Shown here piece after piece: positions 1 through 6,983 of a DNA stretch of 11,841 bases. Both the position numbers and the translations under genes were made by a program. The notes beneath the pieces were generated by a model that had not been told where the DNA came from, searched no databases, and worked only from the letters and a program-made list of their open reading frames with translations. This stretch comes from Chryseobacterium sp. (GTDB taxonomy: Bacteria; Bacteroidota; Bacteroidia; Flavobacteriales; Weeksellaceae), in contig RDDY01000265.1 in assembly GCA_003852805.1 (NCBI GenBank), positions 1-11,841 on the forward strand, given 5' to 3'. Numbering within the stretch: position 1 is the first letter of the stretch; the number at the start of each line of letters is the position of its first letter.

Positions 1-1980
1 CAAATTGTCCGGTTGCTTTTCTTTCAGGCGGTAACCGTTCAGCGGTTCTATGATCAGACACGGCTCGTCGGACTGCACCATTGTGTTGTAAAAACCGGCA
101 GCGCGGGTAAGATCGCGGGGCACCAAAACATACATCCCTTTTACCAAATTCAGGATTCCGGCCATGGGCGAGCCCGAATGCCAAACCCCTTCCAAACGAT
201 GGCCTCTGGTTCTGACGATCACAGGTGCCTTTTGGCCGCCGCGTGTACGGTATTGAACGGTTGCCAGATCATCACTCATCCCTTGCAGACAATACAGCAC
301 ATAATCCAAATACTGGATTTCTGCAATGGGTTTCAATCCGCGCATAGCCAAGCCGATGCCTTGTCCCAAGATGGTCGCTTCACGAATGCCCGTATCGGCC
401 ACACGGTTCGCGCCGTATTTTTCCTGCATTCCTTCCAAGCCTTGGTTAACATCGCCGATGTTACCTGTATCTTCACCGAAAACCAGCAGTTCGGGGTATT
501 TGCTAAAGAGTTTGTCGAAGTTGTTTCGGACCACCACTCTGCCGTCAACCGTTTCGGAAGCGTCGGAGAATGCGGGTTTTACTTCGTCGATCTCCGTTGC
601 GCGCCATTGTGATTCGCTGTAAAGGTGACTGCTGTAATTTTGTTGTTCTGATGCAAACACATCTTCAAAAGCTTGTTTCAGTTCATTTCTTGCCGCAGAG
701 TTCTCCTTTGCGGTGAACAACAATGCTTTGCGCACCAAATGGAAAACATCTTTTTTACCGACACTTACCAAAGCATTGAAAGCTTTCAACTGTTCCTCCA
801 CCATTTTTGATTCGGTCACTTGTCCGAGCTGTTGAACCAACGGCAACAATCGATCACGGATCTCGGCGATAGCAGCGTTATAATCTCCCCAAGATTTTTT
901 CTGACCGTTTTTTACGGATTTCTTGGCTTCTTTCTCTATTTGATCCAGTTCTTCTTCGGTAGCAATATTCTGTGTCTCGCCATCGATTTCTACGCTGTAA
1001 TCCAATATCCACTCACGGAATTTCTTCAAACCGTCGTACTCGGATTCAAATTGCAGACGAACTTCGTCCTTGTATCTTTCATGCGATCCGCTGGTGGAAT
1101 GTCCTTGCGGTTGTGTAACCTCCACCACATGCACCACCACGGGCACACTTTCCTCCCGGGCATAATGCTCTGCCCGCGCGTACGCCTGCAGCAGTGCCGG
1201 ATAATCCCACGCTTTTACCTGTATGATTTCGCAACCTTGCTTTTCGCCTTCACTACGTTGGAAACCGGAAAGCATCTCGCTGATGTCTTGTTTTGCGCGC
1301 TGGTTGTGCGTAGGAACCGAGATACCGTAGCCATCGTCCCAAATGGAAACAATCATGGGAACCTGCAAAGCACAAGCGGCGTTCAGGGTTTCCCAAAAAT
1401 GTCCCTCGGCTGTGGAAGCGTCACCAATGGTCCCGAAAGCCACCTCGCGGCCGTTGGTCGAGAATTTCTCGGCACCTTCAAAATTGTGTTGCTTATAGTA
1501 GCTGGAAGCTGCGGCCAGACCCAAAAGGCGCGGCATCTGTCCTGCTGTCGGAGAGATGTCGGCGCTGATGTTCTTCATCTTGGTTTGATCTTTCCAAGAG
1601 CCGTCCTCGTTCAAGAAGCGAGTGGCAAAATGGCCGTTCATCTGGCGGCCTGCCGACGCCGGTTCACGCTCTATGCTGGTATCTGCATACAACTGTGCAA
1701 AGAAAGATTCAACGGTCAACGCGCCGACGGCAAGCGCAAAAGTCTGGTCGCGGTAATAACCCGAACGCCAGTCACCGTTGCGAAAAACCTTTGCCATTGC
1801 CAACTGCGGCAGTTCTTTACCGTCACCTACAATCCCAAATTTTGCCTTGCCCGTAAGCACTTCTCGGCGTGCGAGATAGCTGGCTTCACGCGATATTCTG
1901 CCGAGACGGTAATCATCCAGAATTTGTTTTTTAAAGTCCTCAAACGTAAGTTCTTCTGTCGCAATATAGGTAGCTTCCAT
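1..1980 (-). CDS. Fused 2-oxoacid dehydrogenase E1 alpha/beta subunit, C-terminus cut by window edge
   Basis: This is the thiamine-diphosphate E1 component of a 2-oxoacid dehydrogenase complex, probably the branched-chain type. It decarboxylates a 2-oxoacid and passes the acyl group to the lipoyl arm of E2 in the cytoplasm. The minus frame is open for 660 codons from ATG at 1978-1980 with no stop before base 1. Residues 1-400 are E1 alpha-like: YYRDQT (75-80), the ThDP/Mg motif GDAST...WDDGYGIS (186-221), and a loop QGHSTSGSHERY (292-303). From about residue 478 an E1 beta-like domain begins, with FGEDTGNIGDV (501-511), DTGIREATI (529-537) and PIAEIQYLDY (551-560). The fusion of both subunits in one chain is common in flavobacteria. 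Judging from separate subunits (about 400 plus 325 residues), perhaps 140 residues are missing, including most of the C-terminal transketolase domain. Its substrate cannot be settled from sequence. A short leader and its own promoter lie upstream. Confidence 0.93.
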   Translation of the reverse strand, partial: MEATYIATEELTFEDFKKQILDDYRLGRISREASYLARREVLTGKAKFGIVGDGKELPQLAMAKVFRNGDWRSGYYRDQTFALAVGALTVESFFAQLYADTSIEREPASAGRQMNGHFATRFLNEDGSWKDQTKMKNISADISPTAGQMPRLLGLAAASSYYKQHNFEGAEKFSTNGREVAFGTIGDASTAEGHFWETLNAACALQVPMIVSIWDDGYGISVPTHNQRAKQDISEMLSGFQRSEGEKQGCEIIQVKAWDYPALLQAYARAEHYAREESVPVVVHVVEVTQPQGHSTSGSHERYKDEVRLQFESEYDGLKKFREWILDYSVEIDGETQNIATEEELDQIEKEAKKSVKNGQKKSWGDYNAAIAEIRDRLLPLVQQLGQVTESKMVEEQLKAFNALVSVGKKDVFHLVRKALLFTAKENSAARNELKQAFEDVFASEQQNYSSHLYSESQWRATEIDEVKPAFSDASETVDGRVVVRNNFDKLFSKYPELLVFGEDTGNIGDVNQGLEGMQEKYGANRVADTGIREATILGQGIGLAMRGLKPIAEIQYLDYVLYCLQGMSDDLATVQYRTRGGQKAPVIVRTRGHRLEGVWHSGSPMAGILNLVKGMYVLVPRDLTRAAGFYNTMVQSDEPCLIIEPLNGYRLKEKQPDNL

Positions 1981-2160
1981 TGATAACTGTTTTGCACAAA
2001 TATAACAAATTTGCACTTGTTACAATTTTACAAAATAAAAATAGCAACAAATTGAGCCACAGATGTAAAATGTTTACCGCATCAAAACATTTATACAATT
2101 AAAATTGCCAAACCCGCAAAAGATTTGATAATTTAAAAAACAAGCTGAAACAGTGATTCT
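1981..2160. other. AT-rich spacer between polyprenyl synthase and E1 genes
   Basis: This 180-base gap is clearly more AT-rich than the genes beside it and holds the E1 promoter. I looked for a terminator for the upstream polyprenyl synthase: only weak hairpins are present (ATTC-TTTA-GAAT across the stop codon at 2158-2169, and a 4-bp stem near 2106-2120), plus a T6 run on the minus strand near 2135. No ORF or RNA gene is recognisable. Confidence 0.5.
1997..2025 (-). promoter_or_regulatory. Bacteroidota-type promoter of the E1 gene
   Basis: Read on the minus strand, TTG (2025-2023), an 18-base spacer and TATATTTG (2004-1997) match the known Bacteroidota primary-sigma consensus TTG-N17-23-TAnnTTTG. 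Transcription should begin about 5-8 bases further on, near 1990, leaving a leader of only about ten bases before the ATG at 1980. No Shine-Dalgarno-like sequence fits in that leader. Confidence 0.72.
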
Positions 2161-3135
2161 TTAGAATTTACGCTCTATGACGTAGGTAAGCATCAGGCGC
2201 AGCGATGCCTTTGCGCTGCTCTCGGGAAAATCGTCGAGGATAGCGTAGGCTTTGGTTTGAAAGTCCTTCATCACGCCGACAGCATAATCCAAACCGCCGC
2301 TTTCTTTGACAAAGGCAATCAGTTGTTTGATTCTCTTCTTGTCTCGGTTGTAGCGCTTGATGGTGTTGAAGTGATATTTGCGCTGCTCTGCGTCGGCAGT
2401 GCGGAGACTGTAGATCAACGGCAGCGTCATCTTCTGCTCTTGGATGTCGATCCCGACAGGTTTACCGATGATGTTATTGCTCATATAATCGAATAGATCA
2501 TCCTTGATCTGAAATGCCATGCCTGTAAAGGTCCCGAAATCCTGCATTTTGCGAGCGAAATCTTCATCAGCGAAATTTGACCTTACACCTATCTCACAAC
2601 AGGCGGCAATGAGCGTGGCCGTTTTTTGCCGAATGATCTCGTAATAGACTTCTTCCGTAATGTCGAGCTTTCGGGCTTTCTCCAGTTGTAGCAGTTCGCC
2701 CTCGGACATCTCGCGAATGGTGCGTGAAATGACGGACAGCAGATCATAATCTTTGTGGTCGGTTGACAGCAGCACACTTTTGGACAGCAGATAATCACCG
2801 ACCAAGACGGCAATCTTGTTTTTCCAAAGCGCGTTGATCGAGAAAAAATTGCGGCGCTTGTAGCTCTCGTCCACCACATCGTCGTGTACTAAAGTTGCTG
2901 TATGGATCAACTCAATCATAGATGCCCCGCGGTATGTTTTTTCATTGACCTCGCCTACCAACTTTGCGCACAAGAAAACAAACATGGGTCTCATCTGTTT
3001 GCCTTTGGTCGTCACAATAAAACGAGTCACTTTGTCCAACAGCGGAACGCTGCTTTTCATTGACTCGTAGAATTTCTTTTCGAACAGCCGCATCTCTTCC
3101 GAAATCGGCGCTTTGATTTGATTGACTATTGACAA
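2161..3135 (-). CDS. Long-chain all-trans polyprenyl diphosphate synthase, TTG start
   Basis: The enzyme adds isopentenyl diphosphate units to an allylic primer to make the long side chain of menaquinone. Both aspartate-rich motifs are intact: HDDVVDE (D85, D86, D89) and KDDLFDY (D212, D213, D216). KGKQMRP (44-50) and GKPVGIDIQEQKMTLPLI (224-241) also fit the family. Ala80, five residues before the first Asp motif, is small, which fits a long-chain product. The longest frame starts at GTG 3174, but that codon overlaps a TATATTTG promoter element and adds 13 residues not usual in the family. TTG at 3133-3135 gives MSIVNQIKAPI, matching the usual start of flavobacterial homologues as I remember them (MANIVEQIK-like), and 324 residues, a normal length. 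It lies just downstream of queA-rlmN and the secreted propeller gene, an arrangement I recall from other flavobacteria. The start is inferred. Confidence 0.93.
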   Translation of the reverse strand: MSIVNQIKAPISEEMRLFEKKFYESMKSSVPLLDKVTRFIVTTKGKQMRPMFVFLCAKLVGEVNEKTYRGASMIELIHTATLVHDDVVDESYKRRNFFSINALWKNKIAVLVGDYLLSKSVLLSTDHKDYDLLSVISRTIREMSEGELLQLEKARKLDITEEVYYEIIRQKTATLIAACCEIGVRSNFADEDFARKMQDFGTFTGMAFQIKDDLFDYMSNNIIGKPVGIDIQEQKMTLPLIYSLRTADAEQRKYHFNTIKRYNRDKKRIKQLIAFVKESGGLDYAVGVMKDFQTKAYAILDDFPESSAKASLRLMLTYVIERKF

Positions 3136-3173
3136 GACTTCTTTATGTTTGGCATACTGTCGGGCAAGACGCA

Positions 3174-3181
3174 CAAATATA
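3174..3181 (-). promoter_or_regulatory. Candidate -7 element of the polyprenyl synthase gene
   Basis: The minus strand reads TATATTTG, a full match to TAnnTTTG, 38 bases before the proposed TTG start. It lies in the 69-base gap after the secreted propeller gene. No TTG is found at the usual -33 distance (about 3199-3204), so the promoter may be weak or helped by another factor. If real, transcription starts near 3167 and the upstream GTG at 3174 cannot be the start codon. Confidence 0.5.
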
Positions 3182-3204
3182 CATAATTGTAGCGCGTCTG
3201 CATA

Positions 3205-4074
3205 CTAAAATCCGCCCAACGCAGTGTACGGTACAAAATACAAACGAGCGGGAACATCAAACCCAAAATGACGGAAACGCTCGCCTGAAATATACAGCCC
3301 GTCATCCGCCGCCGTTACGCCTTCAATTTGAGCGACGGAGAATGCACTGCCCAAACGATAACGGCGATGACGACCTGCGAAAAACAAACCCCGTTCGGTT
3401 TCTTCAAAGACGGAAAGGTACACCGCCGACAGTTTTGTATAACCCACCAAGTATAATTTCCCGTCGCGATACGCCGCATCGGTCACCATGTATCCGATTG
3501 GAAATGTTTCCACTTTTTGCGCAGCTTGCTTTTCGGTTTTGTTTGGATCGATAATATAATGCGCGGTATTTCCTGATTTCCATTCTTTGGTAAAAACATG
3601 CAATTTTCCGCCGTGGAAAACAAGCGCTTCGGCATCGAAATCAGTTTTTAGATTTCGGAGCTCAAAATCCTCTTGCTCAGGATAATAAAATTTTACAGTT
3701 AATGTATCACTTGCATTTGAAAGATTGTATTTTCGAATGCTTAAATTTTGTCTGGCACCCGCATTGTTTCCGATGTCACCGATGAAAACCGACTCGCCAT
3801 CGGTAGCCAAAGCTTCCCAGTCGATATTCGGGAACGGCAATTCTTGAATGGCAGTAATGTCACCGTTTTGTTTGTCAAGAGTGAAAAGTTCGGCAGGATT
3901 GCCGCTGTCATTGACGGTGAAAAGATTACCGTTTACAAGAGTCAACGCTGAGGTCTCGTTAACTCTTTCGGGTAAATCCGCGACCCGATATTTCTTGAGT
4001 CTGAGACTGCCTGTCTGTTGCGCAAATGCAGCCGTATGAAACAGTAAGAATAAAAAAAAGCCGAGCTTACGCAT
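3205..4074 (-). CDS. Secreted beta-propeller-like protein of unknown function
   Basis: I do not recognise a specific function. From ATG 4072-4074 the 289-residue protein opens with a clear Sec signal peptide: MRK, a hydrophobic stretch GFFLFLLFHTAAFA, then AQQ, cleaved near residue 18-20, so it should be exported to the periplasm or outer surface. The mature part has spaced repeats typical of a propeller: LFTVNDSGN (51-59), NIDWEALATDG (83-93) with FIGDIGNNAG (97-106), DAEALVFHGGKLHVFTKEW (147-165), VTDAAYRDGKLYLVGY (197-212) and QIEGVTAADDGLYISGE (249-265). The recurring D/N-x-E-A/G-L/V pattern resembles SdiA-regulated/esterase-like propellers, but no catalytic site can be assigned. The frame runs upstream to 4125, but that part lies inside rlmN and would bury the signal peptide. 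Its ATGCGTAA start overlaps the rlmN stop by 8 bases, suggesting translational coupling. Confidence 0.82.
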   Translation of the reverse strand: MRKLGFFLFLLFHTAAFAQQTGSLRLKKYRVADLPERVNETSALTLVNGNLFTVNDSGNPAELFTLDKQNGDITAIQELPFPNIDWEALATDGESVFIGDIGNNAGARQNLSIRKYNLSNASDTLTVKFYYPEQEDFELRNLKTDFDAEALVFHGGKLHVFTKEWKSGNTAHYIIDPNKTEKQAAQKVETFPIGYMVTDAAYRDGKLYLVGYTKLSAVYLSVFEETERGLFFAGRHRRYRLGSAFSVAQIEGVTAADDGLYISGERFRHFGFDVPARLYFVPYTALGGF

Positions 4075-5104
4075 CGGCTGATTTATTGGCCAATTGACCG
4101 CAGGCGGCATCAATATCTCCGCCACGGCTCCGGCGGTTCATCACCGTAATGCCCGCACGCTCCAGCTGCCGTACATAATCGTTCATAGCCTCGGGATTGC
4201 TTTGGTCATATTTTCCTTCGCCGATGGAGTTATACTGAATAAGATTTACCTTAGACGGCACTTTCCTGCAATAACGGATCAGGGCTTTGATGTCTTCATC
4301 TTTGTCATTGATCCCCTTCCAAACACAATATTCAAAAGTAATTACCGAACCGGTTTTCTCATACCAATACTGCAAAGCCTCCATAATATCGGTAAGCGGA
4401 AATTTCTCCGAGAACGGCATGATTTCATTTCGCTTGTGTTCGATGGCGGAATGCAGTGACAGCGCGAGCTTTACTTTCAAATCTTCATCGGCCAGCATCT
4501 TAATCATTTTGGGAATACCGGATGTGGAGACGGTGATTCGACGTGGCGACATTCCCAATCCTTCAGGTTCGGTAATTTTGCGGATGGCTTCCACCACATT
4601 CTTGTAGTTCATCATCGGCTCGCCCATACCCATGAAAACGATATTGCTGAGCGGTCGGTTAAAATAAGACTTGCTTTGCTGGTCTATCAGTGCGACTTGG
4701 TCTACAATCTCAGCCACTTCCAGATTACGCATTCTTTTCAGGCGCGCGGTAGCACAAAACTCGCAGTTGAGCGAGCAACCCACTTGGGACGAAACGCAGG
4801 CTGTGGTACGCGTCTCGGTGGGTATCAGTACGCTTTCTACCAACAGATTGTCGTGCAGGCGCACACCGTTTTTAATTGTGCCGTCTGTGCTGCGCTGCAA
4901 CTGATCTACCGAGATCGGGTTGATGCAATAATCCCGCGTCAGACGCCGACGAAGGTCTTGCGAAAGATTGGTCATCTCATCAAACGAGTGCAGGTTTTTA
5001 GACCACAGCCAGTCGTAAACCTGTTTCGCGCGAAAAGGCTTCTCCCCGATGGAGATAAAATAATCTGTCAGTTGCTCTGCCGAGAGCGTGCGTATGTCTT
5101 TCAT
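4067..5104 (-). CDS. rlmN: Dual-specificity 23S rRNA A2503 / tRNA A37 C2-methyltransferase RlmN
   Basis: This radical-SAM enzyme makes 2-methyladenosine at A2503 of 23S rRNA, in the peptidyl-transferase exit region, and at A37 of several tRNAs. From ATG 5102-5104 (MKDIRTLSAEQ) it is 345 residues, a normal RlmN length. The cluster motif is C110-SLN-C114-EF-C117, binding a 4Fe-4S cluster. C103 in TACVSSQVGC lies seven residues before it, as conserved Cys118 does in E. coli. The methyl-carrying cysteine is C335 in RGGDIDAACGQL (E. coli Cys355). GMGEPMMN (159-166) is the SAM-binding GEP motif. An in-frame ATG exists at 5173, but the extra 23 residues are low-complexity and lie over an inverted repeat between the genes, so the shorter start is preferred. 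It lies 90 bases after queA, with no promoter of the usual form between them, and is probably co-transcribed with queA. Confidence 0.97.
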   Translation of the reverse strand: MKDIRTLSAEQLTDYFISIGEKPFRAKQVYDWLWSKNLHSFDEMTNLSQDLRRRLTRDYCINPISVDQLQRSTDGTIKNGVRLHDNLLVESVLIPTETRTTACVSSQVGCSLNCEFCATARLKRMRNLEVAEIVDQVALIDQQSKSYFNRPLSNIVFMGMGEPMMNYKNVVEAIRKITEPEGLGMSPRRITVSTSGIPKMIKMLADEDLKVKLALSLHSAIEHKRNEIMPFSEKFPLTDIMEALQYWYEKTGSVITFEYCVWKGINDKDEDIKALIRYCRKVPSKVNLIQYNSIGEGKYDQSNPEAMNDYVRQLERAGITVMNRRSRGGDIDAACGQLANKSADA

Positions 5105-5125
5105 TGTTCTTGTAGAGGTGAGACG

Positions 5126-5190
5126 CCGGATACCGGATTTAAGATGCGCACTACTTTCCATAATAGGCACCAACCGTTTCCGGCATCCGG
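5126..5190 (-). repeat. 12-bp inverted repeat between queA and rlmN
   Basis: The plus strand has CCGGATACCGGA (5126-5137) and TCCGGCATCCGG (5179-5190), complementary apart from one position. In the minus-strand mRNA that position is a G-U pair, so all 12 pairs can form around a 41-base loop. Each arm also contains CCGG-NNN-CCGG, so it can fold on itself. The first arm starts 5 bases after the queA stop and the second ends 22 bases before the rlmN ATG. No T-run follows, so it is not a standard intrinsic terminator. It may be an mRNA-stability or processing element, a rlmN leader structure, or a dispersed REP-like repeat. Confidence 0.7.
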
Positions 5191-5194
5191 AATC

Positions 5195-6244
5195 CTAAAT
5201 GATCAGCATCGCGTCACCGTAGGTGTAGAATCTGTATTCATTTTTGACAGCTTCTTCATACGCGTGCATCACAAAATCTTTTCCGCCAAAGGCAGCCACC
5301 ATCATTAGCAAAATACTTTTGGGCATGTGGAAGTTGCTGATCATTGCGTTGGCAATACCGAAATCGTAAGGAGGGTAAATAAATTTGTTGGTCCAGCCGT
5401 TGAAAGCGCTGAGCTTTCGGTTGGATGAAACCGAGGTCTCGATGGCGCGCATGGTGGTGGTGCCCACAGCGCAGACGCGGCGGTTTTCTTCGACTGCTTT
5501 GTTGATGATCTCTGCATTTTCGCGGGTGATGATAACCTCTTCGCTTTCCATTTTATGCTTGGAAAGATCCTCCACCTCGATTGGGTTGAAAGTCCCGAGA
5601 CCGACGTGCAAGGTAATGTTGGCAAAATCGATCCCTTTAATTTCCATTCTTTTCAACAAGTGTTTGGAGAAATGCAGGCCGGCGGTCGGTGCGGCTACGG
5701 CTCCTTCTTCTTTTGCGTAAATGGTCTGATAACGCTCGGCGTCTTCGGGTTCCACGGGGCGCTGAATAAATTTGGGCAGCGGTGTCTCGCCCAGCTCTTT
5801 CAGCTTTGCACGGAACTCTTCATAAGAACCGTCGTACAAAAAGCGCAGCGTACGGCCGCGTGAGGTGGTATTGTCTATGACTTCTGCCACCAGGCTTTCA
5901 TCCTCGGTGAAGAACAGTTTGTTACCGATTCTGATCTTGCGCGCAGGATCTACCAACACATCCCAAATGCGTGTTTCGGGGTCCAATTCGCGCAGAAGAA
6001 AAACTTCAATCTGTGCGCCGGTTTTCTCCTTGTTGCCGTACAGTCTGGCAGGAAAAACTTTTGTATTGTTGAATATAAAGAGATCATCTTCATCAAAATA
6101 GTTAATGACATCTTTAAACAGTTTATGCTCAATGGCTCCGGTTTTACGGTCCAAAACCATTAATCTTGACTCATCGCGATGTTCTGACGGACGCTCGGCT
6201 AAAAGATGTTCAGGTAAATCAAAGTTAAAGTCAGATGTCTTCAT
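5195..6244 (-). CDS. queA: tRNA preQ1(34) S-adenosylmethionine ribosyltransferase-isomerase QueA
   Basis: QueA transfers and isomerises the ribosyl part of SAM onto preQ1 already placed at position 34 of GUN-anticodon tRNAs, giving epoxyqueuosine. The 349-residue protein is full length and shows the family pattern throughout: [16 protein letters not shown] (4-19), [14 protein letters not shown] (57-70), TAGLHFS (187-193), [12 protein letters not shown] (211-222), [11 protein letters not shown] (260-270), [10 protein letters not shown] (301-310) and the closing YGDAMLII. The frame can be read two codons further to a TTG at 6250, but ATG at 6242-6244 gives the normal start MKTSDF and is preferred. 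It is the first gene after a strong promoter at 6307-6338, with a leader of about 55 bases carrying a 5' hairpin. rlmN follows, so one transcript would encode two tRNA modification enzymes. I see no preQ1 riboswitch in the leader. Confidence 0.97.
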   Translation of the reverse strand: MKTSDFNFDLPEHLLAERPSEHRDESRLMVLDRKTGAIEHKLFKDVINYFDEDDLFIFNNTKVFPARLYGNKEKTGAQIEVFLLRELDPETRIWDVLVDPARKIRIGNKLFFTEDESLVAEVIDNTTSRGRTLRFLYDGSYEEFRAKLKELGETPLPKFIQRPVEPEDAERYQTIYAKEEGAVAAPTAGLHFSKHLLKRMEIKGIDFANITLHVGLGTFNPIEVEDLSKHKMESEEVIITRENAEIINKAVEENRRVCAVGTTTMRAIETSVSSNRKLSAFNGWTNKFIYPPYDFGIANAMISNFHMPKSILLMMVAAFGGKDFVMHAYEEAVKNEYRFYTYGDAMLII

Positions 6245-6281
6245 CTTCAAATCAAAAAACGATATTAAAGGGTGGAAATAA

Positions 6282-6300
6282 TTTACAGTTTCTCTGTAAA
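6282..6300 (-). promoter_or_regulatory. Perfect hairpin at the predicted 5' end of the queA mRNA
   Basis: On the minus strand TTTACAG, loop AGAAA and CTGTAAA form an uninterrupted 7-bp stem (arms 6300-6294 and 6288-6282). It starts about 6-7 bases after the TATCTTTG promoter element, so the transcript should begin at or just before the stem. A 5'-terminal hairpin commonly protects an mRNA from 5'-end-dependent decay. The run after it is TTATTTCC, not a T-tract, so attenuation by termination is unlikely. Confidence 0.6.
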
Positions 6301-6306
6301 GATTTG

Positions 6307-6338
6307 CAAAGATACGACATTCGCACCCCCTTTGTCAA
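6307..6338 (-). promoter_or_regulatory. Bacteroidota-type promoter of the queA-rlmN unit
   Basis: Minus-strand TTGACA (6338-6333) and TATCTTTG (6314-6307) match the TTG / TAnnTTTG consensus, with 21 bases between TTG and TAnnTTTG, inside the accepted 17-23. Expected transcription start is about 6300-6303, giving a leader of roughly 55-60 bases to the queA ATG. It lies in the 204-base gap after the glycosylase gene. Confidence 0.78.
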
Positions 6339-6448
6339 GCGTTTAACACTTTGGTGCTGAAGTATAGATGATTACAGTTGCTGTTTACCTAAACCGGCGC
6401 ATAATTGGTTGTTTTCTGCTATAATACCGGTACAATTTTTTGACGGTT
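6339..6448. other. Spacer between the glycosylase stop and the queA promoter
   Basis: About 110 AT-rich bases follow the glycosylase stop codon. They contain a palindrome TACCGGTA (6425-6432) and short weak stems such as CAC-CAAA-GTG near 6345-6354, but no convincing terminator with a T-run and no small ORF on either strand that I would defend. Confidence 0.4.
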
Positions 6449-6934
6449 TTACAGAAAGTTTTTAAGGATGGACCATTTTGCCAATTTCTCATCAAAAGAC
6501 ATAACGGCATACGCAGGGCTGGTAGACGGCATCGCAAAAATCCTGACCGTAGAATCTTCAACCAGCAGTTTTAAAGTGTTCTTGTATGATTTTTGGCCGT
6601 TGCAGAAAACCGCACGCACATTTGGAAACTCGCTCAGCAATTGCGCCACATCGTTTTTTTCTTCGTTGCGAATGGCAGAGTCCAAACTGCCTTTGCGCGT
6701 ACAGGTTTCGATGGTGTCCCACAGAGCGATTTTATTTCTGCGCAATATTCCCAGCTTCTCGCCATAGTCAGCGGTTGGTTGCTCTTCCAAAACCGCAAAC
6801 ATTATTCGCCAAAACAAATTATGCGGATGTGCGTAGTATTGCTGTTCTTGCAAAGAGCGAACGCCGGGCATGGTTCCCAAGATCAGCACTCTTGAATCTT
6901 TATAGATCTGCGGAGGAAACGAAGTACAATTCAT
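6449..6934 (-). CDS. DNA-deoxyinosine (hypoxanthine) glycosylase, UDG superfamily family 6
   Basis: This small repair enzyme should remove hypoxanthine formed by adenine deamination in DNA, starting base-excision repair. The 161-residue chain carries the family-6 pattern: VLILGTMPGVRSL (16-28), then QQYYAHPHNLFWRIM (31-45), KIALWDTIETCTRKGSLD (68-85) and a late MPSTSPAYA loop (137-145) in place of the usual HPS segment of other UDG families. Asn39, in HPHNLFW, falls at the position I recall as the proposed catalytic Asn of the archaeal HDG. Motif 1 lacks the Asp or Asn water activator of families 1-5, as expected for family 6. The ATG at 6932-6934 is three bases after the T-tract of the upstream peptidase terminator, and no promoter of the usual form is seen close by, so expression may come from terminator read-through or an internal promoter. 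Substrate is inferred from family, not shown. Confidence 0.9.
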   Translation of the reverse strand: MNCTSFPPQIYKDSRVLILGTMPGVRSLQEQQYYAHPHNLFWRIMFAVLEEQPTADYGEKLGILRRNKIALWDTIETCTRKGSLDSAIRNEEKNDVAQLLSEFPNVRAVFCNGQKSYKNTLKLLVEDSTVRIFAMPSTSPAYAVMSFDEKLAKWSILKNFL

Positions 6935-6937
6935 AAC

Positions 6938-6968
6938 AAAAAAATCAGCAGCCGATTCGGCTGCCGAT
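6938..6968 (-). terminator. Intrinsic terminator after the S9 peptidase gene
   Basis: On the minus strand ATCGGCAGCCGA (6968-6957) pairs with TCGGCTGCTGAT (6955-6944), 12 pairs with one G-U and a single central base (so a 3-5 base loop in practice), followed at once by seven T (6944-6938). It begins 16 bases after the peptidase stop codon. The T-tract ends three bases before the ATG of the next gene. Confidence 0.88.
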
Positions 6969-6983
6969 ACTATAGCAAAAAGC

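Noticed and set aside
13..612. Plus-strand ORF of 199 codons at the left edge
   Set aside because: It is antisense to the E1 beta half of the fused dehydrogenase.
820..1983. Plus-strand ORF of 387 codons
   Set aside because: It lies fully antisense to the E1 gene, whose frame shows clear ThDP-enzyme motifs; the translation is Cys/His/Arg-rich with no domain logic.
2100..2160. Terminator after the polyprenyl synthase
   Set aside because: Only 3-4 bp stems precede the T-rich runs; too weak to call.
4075..4125. Longer start for the secreted propeller protein
   Set aside because: It would overlap rlmN by 59 bases and put 17 residues ahead of an obvious signal peptide.
5105..5173. Longer rlmN start at ATG 5173
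   Set aside because: The added residues are not family-like and overlap the inverted repeat; ATG 5104 gives a standard RlmN N-terminus and length.
6245..6300. preQ1 riboswitch in the queA leader
   Set aside because: Apart from the 5' hairpin I find no preQ1-I type C-rich loop or A-rich tail able to form the pseudoknot.
6425..6432. TACCGGTA palindrome as an operator
   Set aside because: An 8-base palindrome is expected by chance at this scale and it is far from the queA start; no second copy is nearby.
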